From NCBI GenBank assembly GCA_903939735.1, contig CAJAIA010000022.1, positions 1 to 64,000 on the forward strand: a DNA stretch of 64,000 bases, read 5' to 3'. The notes beneath the pieces were generated by a model. It saw nothing but the letters and a program-made list of their open reading frames with translations, searched no databases and was not told the origin of the DNA. Of the stretch, positions 39,013 to 47,128 are shown one piece after another (position 1 is the first letter of the stretch; the number at the start of each line of letters is the position of its first letter). The stretch comes from an uncultured Ignavibacteria bacterium (lineage in GTDB: Bacteria; Bacteroidota; Ignavibacteria; Kapaibacteriales; Kapaibacteriaceae). Made by a program: the position numbers and the translations under genes.

Positions 39013-39918
39013 TTACAACGATGCTGCAATAGTGATCACAACAATCGCCGCTCCTACGACCCACGACGCAGCGTCACGTGCTGCAAAGACGATTGGATCG
39101 TCGTGCATTTCGCCACGATGAGCGCGCAGCCAGAGATGGCTTACCCAGAAGACCAAACACGGCGCAATGAGCCACAGATACTCAGGGTGCGTGTAGAGAT
39201 CGCGTACTTGCTGAGCATCCAGATAGCGTGTGAAGACAAGGATGGCAACAAAGCCCAGAGCTGCGCCGGCAACGAGTACAAAGTCTGCATCGCCAACGTG
39301 ATACCCACGTCCCGATACCGTACGTCCGTCACGCTCGATCGTGTCAAGCAGTTCGGTGTAGCGTTTCAGAAATGCGAGACTCATGAACAGAAAGAGTGAG
39401 AAACCCAGCAACCAGGTGGAGACTGGAACATCAGCTGCAGCACCGCCGGCAGCTATACGCAAGGAGTACAATCCTGCCAATGCGATCACATCAATCAGCA
39501 CAAGACGCTTAATCACGAACGAATATGCGGTGGTCACAACTGCATAGAATGCAAGCCAACCAGCAAATGCAGGGGGCATCAGTGTAATCGTGATCGTAAT
39601 GGCGCATGCGAGAAGCAAGCCGGCAAGCGCGACCGCTACAGGCACTGAGAGATGTCCTGCTGCAAGGGGCCGGTGGCGCTTGCGAGGATGCATCCGGTCG
39701 TGCTCAACGTCGGCGATGTCGTTGATGATATACACCGTCGACGCCGTACAGCTAAAGGCCAGAAACCCAAAGAGCACGGAGATCAGTGCTTGGGTGTCGT
39801 GCAACTCGTGAGCCAACGCGATCGGCACTACCAACAGAACGTTCTTAACCCACTGATAGACGCGGAGTTGCTTGCCAAGGACGGCGAGCATCGATGGTGC
39901 TGACTGTTCGGAACTCAT
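39013..39918 (-). CDS. UbiA-type polyprenyl-phosphate phosphoribosyltransferase
   Basis: 301-residue membrane enzyme with about eight to nine spans. The UbiA motif NDIADVEHDR (N-D-x2-D-x3-D) is near residue 68, and LKRYTELLDTIERDGRTVSGRGY is characteristic of decaprenyl-phosphate phosphoribosyltransferases (Rv3806c type), which move ribose 5-phosphate from PRPP to a polyprenyl phosphate. With DprE1 and DprE2 homologues directly downstream, that role fits better than quinone or heme prenylation. ATG at 39918 is chosen because the upstream in-frame ATG lies inside the tRNA-His terminator hairpin. Confidence 0.82.
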   Translation of the reverse strand: MSSEQSAPSMLAVLGKQLRVYQWVKNVLLVVPIALAHELHDTQALISVLFGFLAFSCTASTVYIINDIADVEHDRMHPRKRHRPLAAGHLSVPVAVALAGLLLACAITITITLMPPAFAGWLAFYAVVTTAYSFVIKRLVLIDVIALAGLYSLRIAAGGAAADVPVSTWLLGFSLFLFMSLAFLKRYTELLDTIERDGRTVSGRGYHVGDADFVLVAGAALGFVAILVFTRYLDAQQVRDLYTHPEYLWLIAPCLVFWVSHLWLRAHRGEMHDDPIVFAARDAASWVVGAAIVVITIAASL

Positions 39919-39988
39919 GGGTGTCCAGGTACGGTAAAACGTCGACCTTGCATGGAGTGCTACGAAGATACCACCCCCATAAACGACG

Positions 39989-40019
39989 AACGCCATGATG
40001 GGAAAACCATCACGGCGTT
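39989..40019 (-). terminator. Hairpin after tRNA-His
   Basis: A 13-pair stem with one A-C mismatch (39989-40001 with 40007-40019), loop GAAAA, 10 bases downstream of the tRNA 3' end. Only a weak T-rich tract follows, so some read-through into the UbiA/DprE genes is plausible. Confidence 0.65.
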
Positions 40020-40028
40020 GGTACGGTG

Positions 40029-40102
40029 GGCGATCGACGGGGCTTGAACCCGCGACAACCAGAGTCACAATCTGGGGCTCTACCAACTGAGCTACGACCG
40101 CC
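40029..40102 (-). tRNA. tRNA-His (anticodon GTG)
   Basis: Reverse-strand cloverleaf: acceptor GCGGTCG pairs with CGATCGC, preceded by the tRNA-His-specific extra G (-1), which is encoded and pairs with discriminator C73. D arm AGCTCAGTTGGTAGAGC, anticodon arm CCAGA-TTGTGAC-TCTGG (GTG), T loop TTCAAGC. CCA is not encoded. Confidence 0.96.
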
Positions 40103-40110
40103 GTAGGAGA

Positions 40111-40118
40111 CAAATATA
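40111..40118 (-). promoter_or_regulatory. TAnnTTTG promoter element for tRNA-His
   Basis: TATATTTG on the reverse strand, ending 8 bases before the tRNA 5' end. It probably also feeds the UbiA/DprE genes. Confidence 0.6.
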
Positions 40119-40123
40119 CGGAA

Positions 40124-40153
40124 TTGACGCGGTTCTGTTTTTCTGTATATTCG
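40124..40153 (+). promoter_or_regulatory. Probable rho promoter
   Basis: TTGACG (40124-40129), 16 bases, then TATATTCG (40146-40153), one base off TAnnTTTG. The leader to rho would be about 140 bases, long enough for the autoregulation known for rho in other bacteria. Confidence 0.5.
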
Positions 40154-40298
40154 AATCACGACATACGACACCGACTCGCAAAGAGTCGTCTCGCGCAAAC
40201 AGCCGAGATATCTGTCACATACGTACGATTCGAATCTACGATCGTGGAACACGCCTCAGCCTTGCGCGTCCACACCTCCACACAACTCGTCATAGTGA

Positions 40299-42305
40299 AT
40301 GGCAAAGAAAGCAGCTTCTCCCGAGGGAGAACCACGCGCTCCACGCGCACGTAAGGCAACTAAAAAAGTTGCCGAAGAATCAGCATCAACAGGAGAACAG
40401 AACGTAGGTGCCAGTGCCGAGCCTGCGCCGCGAAAGCGCCGTAGTGCGAAGTCTGTAGAAGCACCTGCCCCAGAGCCACAAGCGCCTGCAGCCCCCGAGC
40501 GCGGTGAACGCAGTGAGCGTCAAGACCGTGGCGAACGCGGTGAGCGTCAGGATCGCGGTGAACGCGGTGAGCGTCAGGATCGCGGTGAACGCGGTGAGCG
40601 TCAGGATCGCGGTGAACGCGGTGAGCGTCAGGATCGTGGCGAACGCGGTGAGCGTCAGGATCGTGGCGAACGCGGTGAGCGTCAAGATCGCGGTGAACGC
40701 GGTGAACGTCAAGATCGCGGTGAACGCGGTGAACGTCATGACCGTGGTGAGCGCGGGGCACGTCATGATCGCGGCGAACGCGGTGAGCGTCATGACCGTG
40801 GTGAACAGCGCGGAGAACGTCAAGATCGTGGTGAACAGCGCGGTGAACGTCAAGACCGTGGTGAACAGCGCGGAGAGCGTGATTTCCGTGACCAGGGCGA
40901 CCGAGATCGATTTGGCCGTCGTGGGCGTGGCCGTCGTGGTCGCGACCGCGGTCAGGAGCGATTCGGACAGCGCGACCGCTCGTACGATATGGAGATTGAA
41001 CGCGAGGAACGCGAGTTTCTTCTCTCTGGTCCGGTCATCGATATCAATGAGCTCAATGCGAAGAAGCTTGCCGAGCTCATGGAGATGGCACAGAATCTTG
41101 GCATCGACGACTTCGCCGACCTCAAGCGTCAAGACCTGATCAATCGCATCGTTGAAGCGGAAAACGAACGTATGATGCGCGAGTCGCATCGTGAAGGCAT
41201 CTCCCTGACAACAGGTGTGATTGAGCTTCTTCCTGACGGTTACGGTTTCATGCGATCAGCAAACTTCAACTATCTCCCGTCGCCTGATGACGTCTATGTT
41301 TCGCCATCACAGGTCAAGCGCTACGGCTTGCGTACCGGTGATACGATCAAGGGCTATATCCGCGCACCGAAACAAGGTGAACGCTTCTACGCGCTGATCA
41401 AGGTTGACTCGATCAACTACATCACCTTCACAGAGAACAAACCACGTCCGCTGTTCGAGAATCTCACACCGTACTATCCAAAGGAACGGTTGACGTTGGA
41501 AACAACGCAACAAGAATTCTCGACGCGTATCATCGATTTGATCTCGCCGATTGGTAAGGGGCAGCGTGGATTGATCGTGTCGCCTCCGAAGGCTGGAAAG
41601 ACGGTGCTCTTGCAGAAGCTTGCGAACGCGATAGCGCGCAATCACCCCGAATCGAAGCTCATCGTGTTGCTCATCGACGAACGTCCTGAAGAAGTGACGG
41701 ACATGATGCGTAACGTAAATGCCGAGGTTATTGCGTCGACATTTGACGAACCACCTGAGCGTCACGTTGCTGTATCGGAAATGGTAATCGAGAAGGCCAA
41801 GCGTCTGGTAGAGGCCAAGCAGGACGTGATCATTCTTCTCGACTCGATCACACGTCTGGCTCGTGCACACAACACGGTTCAACCGGGATCAGGCAAGCTA
41901 CTCTCTGGCGGTGTCGACGCGAATGCAATGCAACGTCCGAAGCGTTTCTTCGGAGCTGCACGTAATGTTGAAGAGGGTGGTTCGCTTACCATCATCGCAA
42001 CTGCGCTTGTCGAAACGAATTCACGCATGGATGAAGTGATCTTCGAAGAGTTCAAGGGCACGGGCAACATGGAACTGGTGCTCGAGCGGAAGATTGCCGA
42101 TCGTCGCATCTTCCCTGCCATTGATGTGAATCGCTCCGGCACGCGTCGCGAAGAACTTCTTCTCTCACCTGAGACGCTCGCAAAGGTCTGGGTGCTACGC
42201 AAGGTACTGGGCGACGACCCACCCCTCGAAGCAATGGAGACATTGCTCGAGCGTATGCGCGCTACGAAGTCCAACGAAGAGTTCATTAAAACGCTCAACA
42301 GCTAA
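40299..42305 (+). CDS. rho: Transcription termination factor Rho with a repeat-rich N-terminal insert
   Basis: 668-residue hexameric RNA helicase. The C-terminal 420 residues are standard: Rho-N helix [18 protein letters not shown] (about 249), cold-shock RNA domain [30 protein letters not shown], Walker [12 protein letters not shown] (about 427), [27 protein letters not shown] (Walker B) and [10 protein letters not shown]. The first 245 residues are an added arm: Lys/Ala/Pro-rich, then GERQDRGER repeats, then an [11 protein letters not shown] segment. Such RNA-binding, phase-separating arms occur in Bacteroidota and Actinobacteria Rho, but the near-perfect 9-residue periodicity is striking. 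Confidence 0.96.
   Translation: MAKKAASPEGEPRAPRARKATKKVAEESASTGEQNVGASAEPAPRKRRSAKSVEAPAPEPQAPAAPERGERSERQDRGERGERQDRGERGERQDRGERGERQDRGERGERQDRGERGERQDRGERGERQDRGERGERQDRGERGERHDRGERGARHDRGERGERHDRGEQRGERQDRGEQRGERQDRGEQRGERDFRDQGDRDRFGRRGRGRRGRDRGQERFGQRDRSYDMEIEREEREFLLSGPVIDINELNAKKLAELMEMAQNLGIDDFADLKRQDLINRIVEAENERMMRESHREGISLTTGVIELLPDGYGFMRSANFNYLPSPDDVYVSPSQVKRYGLRTGDTIKGYIRAPKQGERFYALIKVDSINYITFTENKPRPLFENLTPYYPKERLTLETTQQEFSTRIIDLISPIGKGQRGLIVSPPKAGKTVLLQKLANAIARNHPESKLIVLLIDERPEEVTDMMRNVNAEVIASTFDEPPERHVAVSEMVIEKAKRLVEAKQDVIILLDSITRLARAHNTVQPGSGKLLSGGVDANAMQRPKRFFGAARNVEEGGSLTIIATALVETNSRMDEVIFEEFKGTGNMELVLERKIADRRIFPAIDVNRSGTRREELLLSPETLAKVWVLRKVLGDDPPLEAMETLLERMRATKSNEEFIKTLNS
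40513..40880 (+). repeat. 27- and 30-base tandem repeats inside rho
   Basis: Eleven units of 27 bases (eight encoding a QDR core, then three encoding an HDR core) are followed by three of 30 bases that gain one Gln (GEQRGER). They keep the rho frame throughout. Third-base differences (CAG/CAA, GAT/GAC, GGC/GGT) show the array is not brand new, although neighbouring units are nearly identical. Confidence 0.9.
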
Positions 42306-42308
42306 CGC

Positions 42309-43208
42309 ATGTCTACCGCAACAACATCAAACGGATACACACGGCAAGCGATGAATTTTTCGCTCGCCGTTGGCGTCCTGATGCTTGTTGCGAAGTGGGT
42401 TGCTTTTCTGTTAACGGGCTCGTCCGTGATCTTCTCGGATGCAGCGGAAAGCGTTGTGCACATCATCGCAGTGTGGTTTGCATGGTTTGCCCTCGGCGTG
42501 GTTGATCGACCGCCTGATGAGGAGCACCCATACGGACACGATAAGATCAGCTTTATGTCTGCCGGAATCGAGGGTGGACTGATCTGCATCGCTGCGATTG
42601 TCATCATTGTAAGCGCGGTAAACAAGCTTGTCGTTGGCGTAGAGCTCCAGCAGCTTGACATCGGTATGTCCATCACAGCCGGCGCCGCTCTGGTGAATCT
42701 CGTTTTGGGACTCTATCTGATCCGTATCGGTAAGCGCCATACGTCACTCGTGGTCGAGGCAAACGGACGTCATGTGATGACAGACGTATGGACGAGTGCC
42801 GGCGCCGTGGCGGGGCTCTTCATAGCCCAGTGGAGCGGTTACCTGTGGCTCGATCCCGTGATTGCAATCATCTTTGGTGCGAACATCATCCGTGAGGGTG
42901 GTAAGCTTGTCACTCTCTCCGTACGCGGACTCATGGATCATGCCGATCCCGTTCTCCGTGCTCGCACGCAGAAGATCATCGACGCATTCTGCGCAACGCA
43001 CGGACTCGAAGCTCATCGGCTCCGCTTACGTGCTTCTGGTAATAATGTCCACGTCGACTACCACCTCATGTTCCCCGATGATATGCGGATGCAGGATGCA
43101 CATACACTCGCGACCTTACTCGAGGACGCGATCCGTGCAGAGCTTGGTATGCTGACGGAGGTGTTCACGCATCTTGAAAGTCACACACAGCCAGACGGTC
43201 ACGTGTAA
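42309..43208 (+). CDS. Cation diffusion facilitator (CDF) family transporter
   Basis: 299-residue inner-membrane metal exporter with six spans. VIFSDAAESVVHIIAVWFAWFALG is span 2 (metal-site Asp in the S-D-x3-E context), HPYGHDKI is the conserved loop, and NGRHVMTDVWTSAGAVAGL is span 5 (H-x3-D). A cytosolic dimer domain (about 205-295) has the usual ferredoxin-like pattern and is His-rich at VFTHLESH. It starts 3 bases after rho. The exact metal (zinc, iron, manganese) cannot be told. Confidence 0.92.
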   Translation: MSTATTSNGYTRQAMNFSLAVGVLMLVAKWVAFLLTGSSVIFSDAAESVVHIIAVWFAWFALGVVDRPPDEEHPYGHDKISFMSAGIEGGLICIAAIVIIVSAVNKLVVGVELQQLDIGMSITAGAALVNLVLGLYLIRIGKRHTSLVVEANGRHVMTDVWTSAGAVAGLFIAQWSGYLWLDPVIAIIFGANIIREGGKLVTLSVRGLMDHADPVLRARTQKIIDAFCATHGLEAHRLRLRASGNNVHVDYHLMFPDDMRMQDAHTLATLLEDAIRAELGMLTEVFTHLESHTQPDGHV

Positions 43209-43225
43209 CGTATCGCGAGTTGACT

Positions 43226-44656
43226 ATGCATAAACGCACGGCGTTCTTGATTGCGCTTGCAGTCGTCACCTGCCTCGGTTCAATCAATGGACACGCGGAG
43301 ATCTGGCGAGTTGGGCCAACACAGAAGTACACGGTTCCAAGTGCTGTTGCCTCATTGGTGCAGGACGGCGACGAAGTATGGATTGACCCCGCTGAGTACG
43401 TCGGCGATGTCGCCATATGGCGCGCACATCAATTGAAGCTCTACCGCACTCCGTCGGCCGAACAAGGTTCGTTCGCAATCCTACGTGCCGATGGGAACGC
43501 TGCGGAATCGAAGGCAATCTGGGTGATAAAGGGTAACGACTGTATCGTGTTTGGGATTGACTTCCGTGACTGCCGCGTGCCTGATCGTAATGGGGCTGGC
43601 ATCCGCGCGGAAGGAACGAATCTTACGGTAACACGTTGCGCATTTCGCAAGAATCAGGATGGCATCCTCGCAGGCAATAATCTCAACAGCACCATCTTGG
43701 TTGAGTACTCGGAGTTTGAACAGAGTGGTGCTGGTGATGGCCTCTCACATGCGATCTACATCAACCACATCAAGGCGTTCATCTTTCGCTTCAACTACTC
43801 ACATGCGACCGAGGTCGGACACGAGTGTAAGTCACGAGCACACTTCAACTATATCGCCTACAATAGACTCTCGAACGAAGATGGTCGCGGATCACGCAAT
43901 CTCGATCTCCCGAATGGTGGAACCAGTGTCGTGATTGGCAACATCTTCCACAAGGGTGCGAATGCTGAGAACGGCAACGTCATAGGCTACGGACTTGAGG
44001 GACTGAGCGATACTGTGGACAATTCACTCTACATCTCGCACAACACAGTTGTATCGTCACGTTCCCTATCGACGTTTCTGCGCATGGATTCCAGCACTAC
44101 GCGCCTGCAGTCAGTGAACAACGTCTTCGTTGGGAACATCACCGCGATGATTGGCTCTGCGGCTGTTGTTGATACTGTCAACAACCTAGCATTTCGATCA
44201 GTAGACGATGTTGGATTTCTGAACCCAAGCGTCTACGATTACCGCATCACCGCATCGAGTCCGTTGCGTGGCAGGGCGGTTGATGCAGGCATGGCCACAT
44301 CTACGGTTCCGAACTATCAGGACCTACCACTCACACCATCCCTCATCTATGTGCACCCATGCGAGGATCGCATCCGGATCTCGCAGCGAGACGTCGGTGC
44401 GTATGAGTATGATCAGCTCACTTCCGTGTACTCCGTCGAACGTGTCGCATGGACGCTAACACCAAGTCCGGCGAGCGATGTACTTGTTATCAGTCACGGT
44501 GACGACCACGATCTGCAGCCTACCGTGATTCACGATATGCGTGGCATCGAGGTGGTACGCACAACCGAGCGACGAATCGACGTTTCACGGCTGCCAGCGG
44601 GCGTGTACAGTGCTCTGCGGGGAACAGTCGTTCAACCGTTGATCATTCAACGCTAA
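43226..44656 (+). CDS. Secreted right-handed beta-helix protein with T9SS sorting tail
   Basis: 476 residues. Signal peptide HKRTAFLIALAVVTCLGSINGHA; then parallel beta-helix coils of the pectate-lyase-like kind (YTVPSAVASLVQDGDEVWIDPAEYVG, NLTVTRCAFRKNQDGILAGNN, STILVEYSEFEQSGAGDGLSHAIYI, FNYIAYNRLSNEDGRGSRNLDLPNGG); then a type IX sorting domain (VAWTLTPSPASDVLVISHG ... VSRLPAGVYSALRGTVVQPLIIQR). A surface polysaccharide-binding or -cleaving role is possible, but no catalytic residues can be assigned. ATG at 43226 is preferred to the TTG at 43220. Confidence 0.82.
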   Translation: MHKRTAFLIALAVVTCLGSINGHAEIWRVGPTQKYTVPSAVASLVQDGDEVWIDPAEYVGDVAIWRAHQLKLYRTPSAEQGSFAILRADGNAAESKAIWVIKGNDCIVFGIDFRDCRVPDRNGAGIRAEGTNLTVTRCAFRKNQDGILAGNNLNSTILVEYSEFEQSGAGDGLSHAIYINHIKAFIFRFNYSHATEVGHECKSRAHFNYIAYNRLSNEDGRGSRNLDLPNGGTSVVIGNIFHKGANAENGNVIGYGLEGLSDTVDNSLYISHNTVVSSRSLSTFLRMDSSTTRLQSVNNVFVGNITAMIGSAAVVDTVNNLAFRSVDDVGFLNPSVYDYRITASSPLRGRAVDAGMATSTVPNYQDLPLTPSLIYVHPCEDRIRISQRDVGAYEYDQLTSVYSVERVAWTLTPSPASDVLVISHGDDHDLQPTVIHDMRGIEVVRTTERRIDVSRLPAGVYSALRGTVVQPLIIQR

Positions 44657-44679
44657 CGCACCTTGCACGCGCTGCGCCA

Positions 44680-45366
44680 TCAGGCGATATGCTTCAGTGC
44701 TTCACGGATCGTGAGAGCTGAGAGTTCACCTCGGTGTGATTCCACGAATGCACGAACGCGATCAGGTGCCGTATAGGCGTACTGTCGAAGTGCCCAACCG
44801 GCTGCCTTGCGCACAAAGAACTCTGTACTCGACGCGCGATGTAGGATGCATGAGAACAGGAGGTTCTCGTCTGTTTCAGCCCGATACTTGAGCTGAAGCA
44901 GTATGGCTGATCGCTGTAGCCAGAAATTCTCGTCTCGTATCCACGACGACGCAGTTGCGTGAACCAGATCGGGTGTTGTCCTAAGGATGGCACCTACAAT
45001 TGATGGTGCGAGCACATCTACGGTGTCCCACCAGCTCTTTGTGATGATCAGCCTATCAAGACGAGGCACGTCGTTGCTGGTGAGTCCTGCAAGAACGCGC
45101 TTCGACGTAAGAAGGTCGCATGCCGCGTACTGACATTCCCGCTCGTCCATGCGCCACAATGCTTCGGCACAGGCGAGCGGTGACGTAGGAAGTCCAATGT
45201 CTGTAATGATACTGCGAACGATCTGACGACGTTCTGGCGTAGCAATACCGAGGAACGGAAACTGGTTCCGCATGTATGCAGCAGCTCCACGCGCACGTTC
45301 AGCATTGGCGCACGCGTGAAACCGACCTCGTACCTCAGAACACCATTGTGTTGTCGTACAGGACAC
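44680..45366 (-). CDS. DNA alkylation repair protein (AlkD-like)
   Basis: 228-residue HEAT-repeat DNA glycosylase of the AlkC/AlkD family. The hallmark ITKSWWDTVDVLAPSIVG (Trp and Asp of the catalytic cleft) is present, with MRNQFPFLGIATPERRQIVR at the start and WLQRSAILLQLKYR and FVRKAAGWALRQYAYTAPDRVRAFVESH later. AlkD removes positively charged alkylated bases without base flipping. The GTG start is 2 bases after the aminotransferase stop, so it is probably translated from that mRNA. Confidence 0.9.
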   Translation of the reverse strand: MSCTTTQWCSEVRGRFHACANAERARGAAAYMRNQFPFLGIATPERRQIVRSIITDIGLPTSPLACAEALWRMDERECQYAACDLLTSKRVLAGLTSNDVPRLDRLIITKSWWDTVDVLAPSIVGAILRTTPDLVHATASSWIRDENFWLQRSAILLQLKYRAETDENLLFSCILHRASSTEFFVRKAAGWALRQYAYTAPDRVRAFVESHRGELSALTIREALKHIA

Positions 45367-45368
45367 CC

Positions 45369-46544
45369 TTAGGCGCGCTTGCGCATCGCATCATTGATAC
45401 GGTTGAGTGCTTCATTGATATTCTCAATGCTGTTAGCATACGAGAAACGAATGAAGTTCTCACCGTGTGCGCCAAACGCAGTGCCACTCAAGCATGCAAC
45501 TCCTGCTTCGTACAGCAGGAAGTCGGCTGCTTCTTGCGACGTCATACCTGTTTCACTGATGTTTGGAAACACATAGAACGCTCCGTGTGGCTTGTGGCAG
45601 CGGAAGCCAGGAATCTGGTTGAGTCCGTCTACGATTGCATCGCGACGACGCTCAAACTCCTTGAGGAACACGTCGACATGCGGCAGTGTGCGATCGTGCA
45701 ATGCTTCAATACCCGCGATCTGCGAGAACGAGCTTGTGCAGCTTGTGCAGTTCGTCTGGAGCTTCGCGACAACCTTCGCCATCTCCTTCGGGAACAGACC
45801 ATATCCAAGACGCCAGCCGGTCATCGCGAAGGTCTTTGAGAAGCCATCGAGAATGATCGTGCGCTCCTGCATGCCATCGAACTCAGTGATCGATGTATGC
45901 TTGAAGTCACCGTACGTCACCTGGGAGTAAATCTCATCGCTCAGCACAATCAGGTTATGCTTGATGGCGAGTTCTGCAATCTGCTCAAGGTCTTCCCGCG
46001 TGAGGATACCACCAGTTGGATTCTGTGGCGTATTGATGATCACCATGCGCGTCTTCGGAGTGATGCGCGCCTCGAGATCCGCTACGTCAAACCGGAATTC
46101 CTTTTCTTCACGCAACGGCAGTGGCACTGGCGTCGCACCGAGGAAGTTGATCACCGACTCATAGATCGGGAACCCGGGATTTGGGTAGATCACCTCATCG
46201 CCCGGATCGATCATTGCCATCATGCCGTAGAACATGATCGGCTTCGCACCCGGTGTAATCACCACATGATCGGCATCCCACATGTTGTAACCACGCGTCT
46301 TGTTCACGTACTCAGCTACGGCTTGACGTGCCTCAGGCAAACCAGCTGCAGGACCGTAGTGCGTGAAGCCGTTATCGAGCGCATTCTTTGCTGCTTCGAT
46401 GATGTTCGGTGGAGTATCAAAATCCGGCTCACCAATCTCGAGGTGAACAACGCTCTTTCCTTGTGCTTCCAGAGCACGAGCCTTCACAAGAACTTCAAAA
46501 GCTGTTTCTGTTCCGAGGCGAGAGATTCGTTCTGCTACGTGCAT
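45369..46544 (-). CDS. Pyridoxal-phosphate aminotransferase, class I/II (aspartate-type)
   Basis: 391-residue fold-type I enzyme. Substrate lid HLEIGEPDFDTPPNI, GLPEARQAVAEYV, PGAKPIMFYGMMAMIDPGDEVIYPNPGFPIY, NTPQNPTGGILT, LSDEIYSQVTYGD, the PLP lysine in DGFSKTFAMTGWRLGYG, and FIRFSYANSIENINEALNRI. It is closest in appearance to the aspartate/alanine aminotransferases of thermophiles and Bacteroidota; exact amino acid unknown. The N-terminus MHVAERISRLGTETAFEVLVKA is standard. Confidence 0.93.
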   Translation of the reverse strand: MHVAERISRLGTETAFEVLVKARALEAQGKSVVHLEIGEPDFDTPPNIIEAAKNALDNGFTHYGPAAGLPEARQAVAEYVNKTRGYNMWDADHVVITPGAKPIMFYGMMAMIDPGDEVIYPNPGFPIYESVINFLGATPVPLPLREEKEFRFDVADLEARITPKTRMVIINTPQNPTGGILTREDLEQIAELAIKHNLIVLSDEIYSQVTYGDFKHTSITEFDGMQERTIILDGFSKTFAMTGWRLGYGLFPKEMAKVVAKLQTNCTSCTSSFSQIAGIEALHDRTLPHVDVFLKEFERRRDAIVDGLNQIPGFRCHKPHGAFYVFPNISETGMTSQEAADFLLYEAGVACLSGTAFGAHGENFIRFSYANSIENINEALNRINDAMRKRA

Positions 46545-46588
46545 GGTAGTCGTGTTCCCTAGAGAGTGTTGTGAGTCGAGATTGAGCG

Positions 46589-46596
46589 CAAAGATA
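46589..46596 (-). promoter_or_regulatory. TAnnTTTG promoter element, aminotransferase-alkD
   Basis: TATCTTTG on the reverse strand, 44 bases before the ATG. It lies between short GCGC inverted repeats, immediately past the tsaE stop. Confidence 0.6.
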
Positions 46597-46607
46597 CAAT
46601 GCGCGTG

Positions 46608-47084
46608 TTATGCTACCTCAGATGGGACGGGGGCTGTGATAGCGATATGACGTACGTCATCGTTGTCGCTATCAGCCGTGATGCGAACATCCCAACGACG
46701 CGATGGCATCAACTGTGCAGCCTTTTCTGGCCATTCGATGAGTTTGATTGCGTCGTGCGCAAACACCATGTCATCAAACCCCACTTCGGCGAGTTCTTCT
46801 GGCGAGTCAATGCGGTACAAATCGACGTGATAGATCTTTAGCGGATCACCTTCGTGTGTTGTACCGGCATACTGATTGATGATCGTGAAGGTCGGACTTG
46901 TTACGAGGTCGTCAACAGAAAAATGCGTGCAAATTCCTTTGACGAATTCTGTCTTCCCGGCACCGAGATCACCCTCGAGAGCAACAACGTCGCCAACACG
47001 AAGTCGTGCAGCAAAGTGTTCTCCCATTTGAATTGTCTCTGCTTCGCTGTGCGAACGGAGGTTCACATCCTCCATGGAGTGCAT
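46608..47084 (-). CDS. tsaE: tRNA threonylcarbamoyladenosine biosynthesis ATPase TsaE
   Basis: 158-residue P-loop protein needed with TsaB, TsaC/Sua5 and TsaD for t6A37 of ANN-decoding tRNAs. Walker A GDLGAGKTEFVKGI at about 38, switch region VTSPTFTIINQY, Walker B-like YHVDLYRIDSPEELAEVGFDD, and IEWPEKAAQLMP. Full length. It follows porX by 33 bases; a hairpin lies in that gap. The ATG at 47084 or the one three codons later could be the start. Confidence 0.95.
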   Translation of the reverse strand: MHSMEDVNLRSHSEAETIQMGEHFAARLRVGDVVALEGDLGAGKTEFVKGICTHFSVDDLVTSPTFTIINQYAGTTHEGDPLKIYHVDLYRIDSPEELAEVGFDDMVFAHDAIKLIEWPEKAAQLMPSRRWDVRITADSDNDDVRHIAITAPVPSEVA

Positions 47085-47108
47085 CCATAACTGGAACAGG
47101 AATTGGCT

Positions 47109-47128
47109 AGCCCCCTGTTAACGGGGCT
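47109..47128 (-). terminator. Short hairpin between porX and tsaE
   Basis: AGCCCC and GGGGCT pair over an 8-base loop that contains the porX stop codon (47118-47120). No T run. It may attenuate tsaE. Confidence 0.35.

Noticed and set aside
40386-41189. Long open frames opposite and out of frame with rho (267 and 211 codons)
   Set aside because: They exist only because the 27-base repeats lack stops in several frames; composition is a mirror of the repeat and the rho frame is clearly the coding one.
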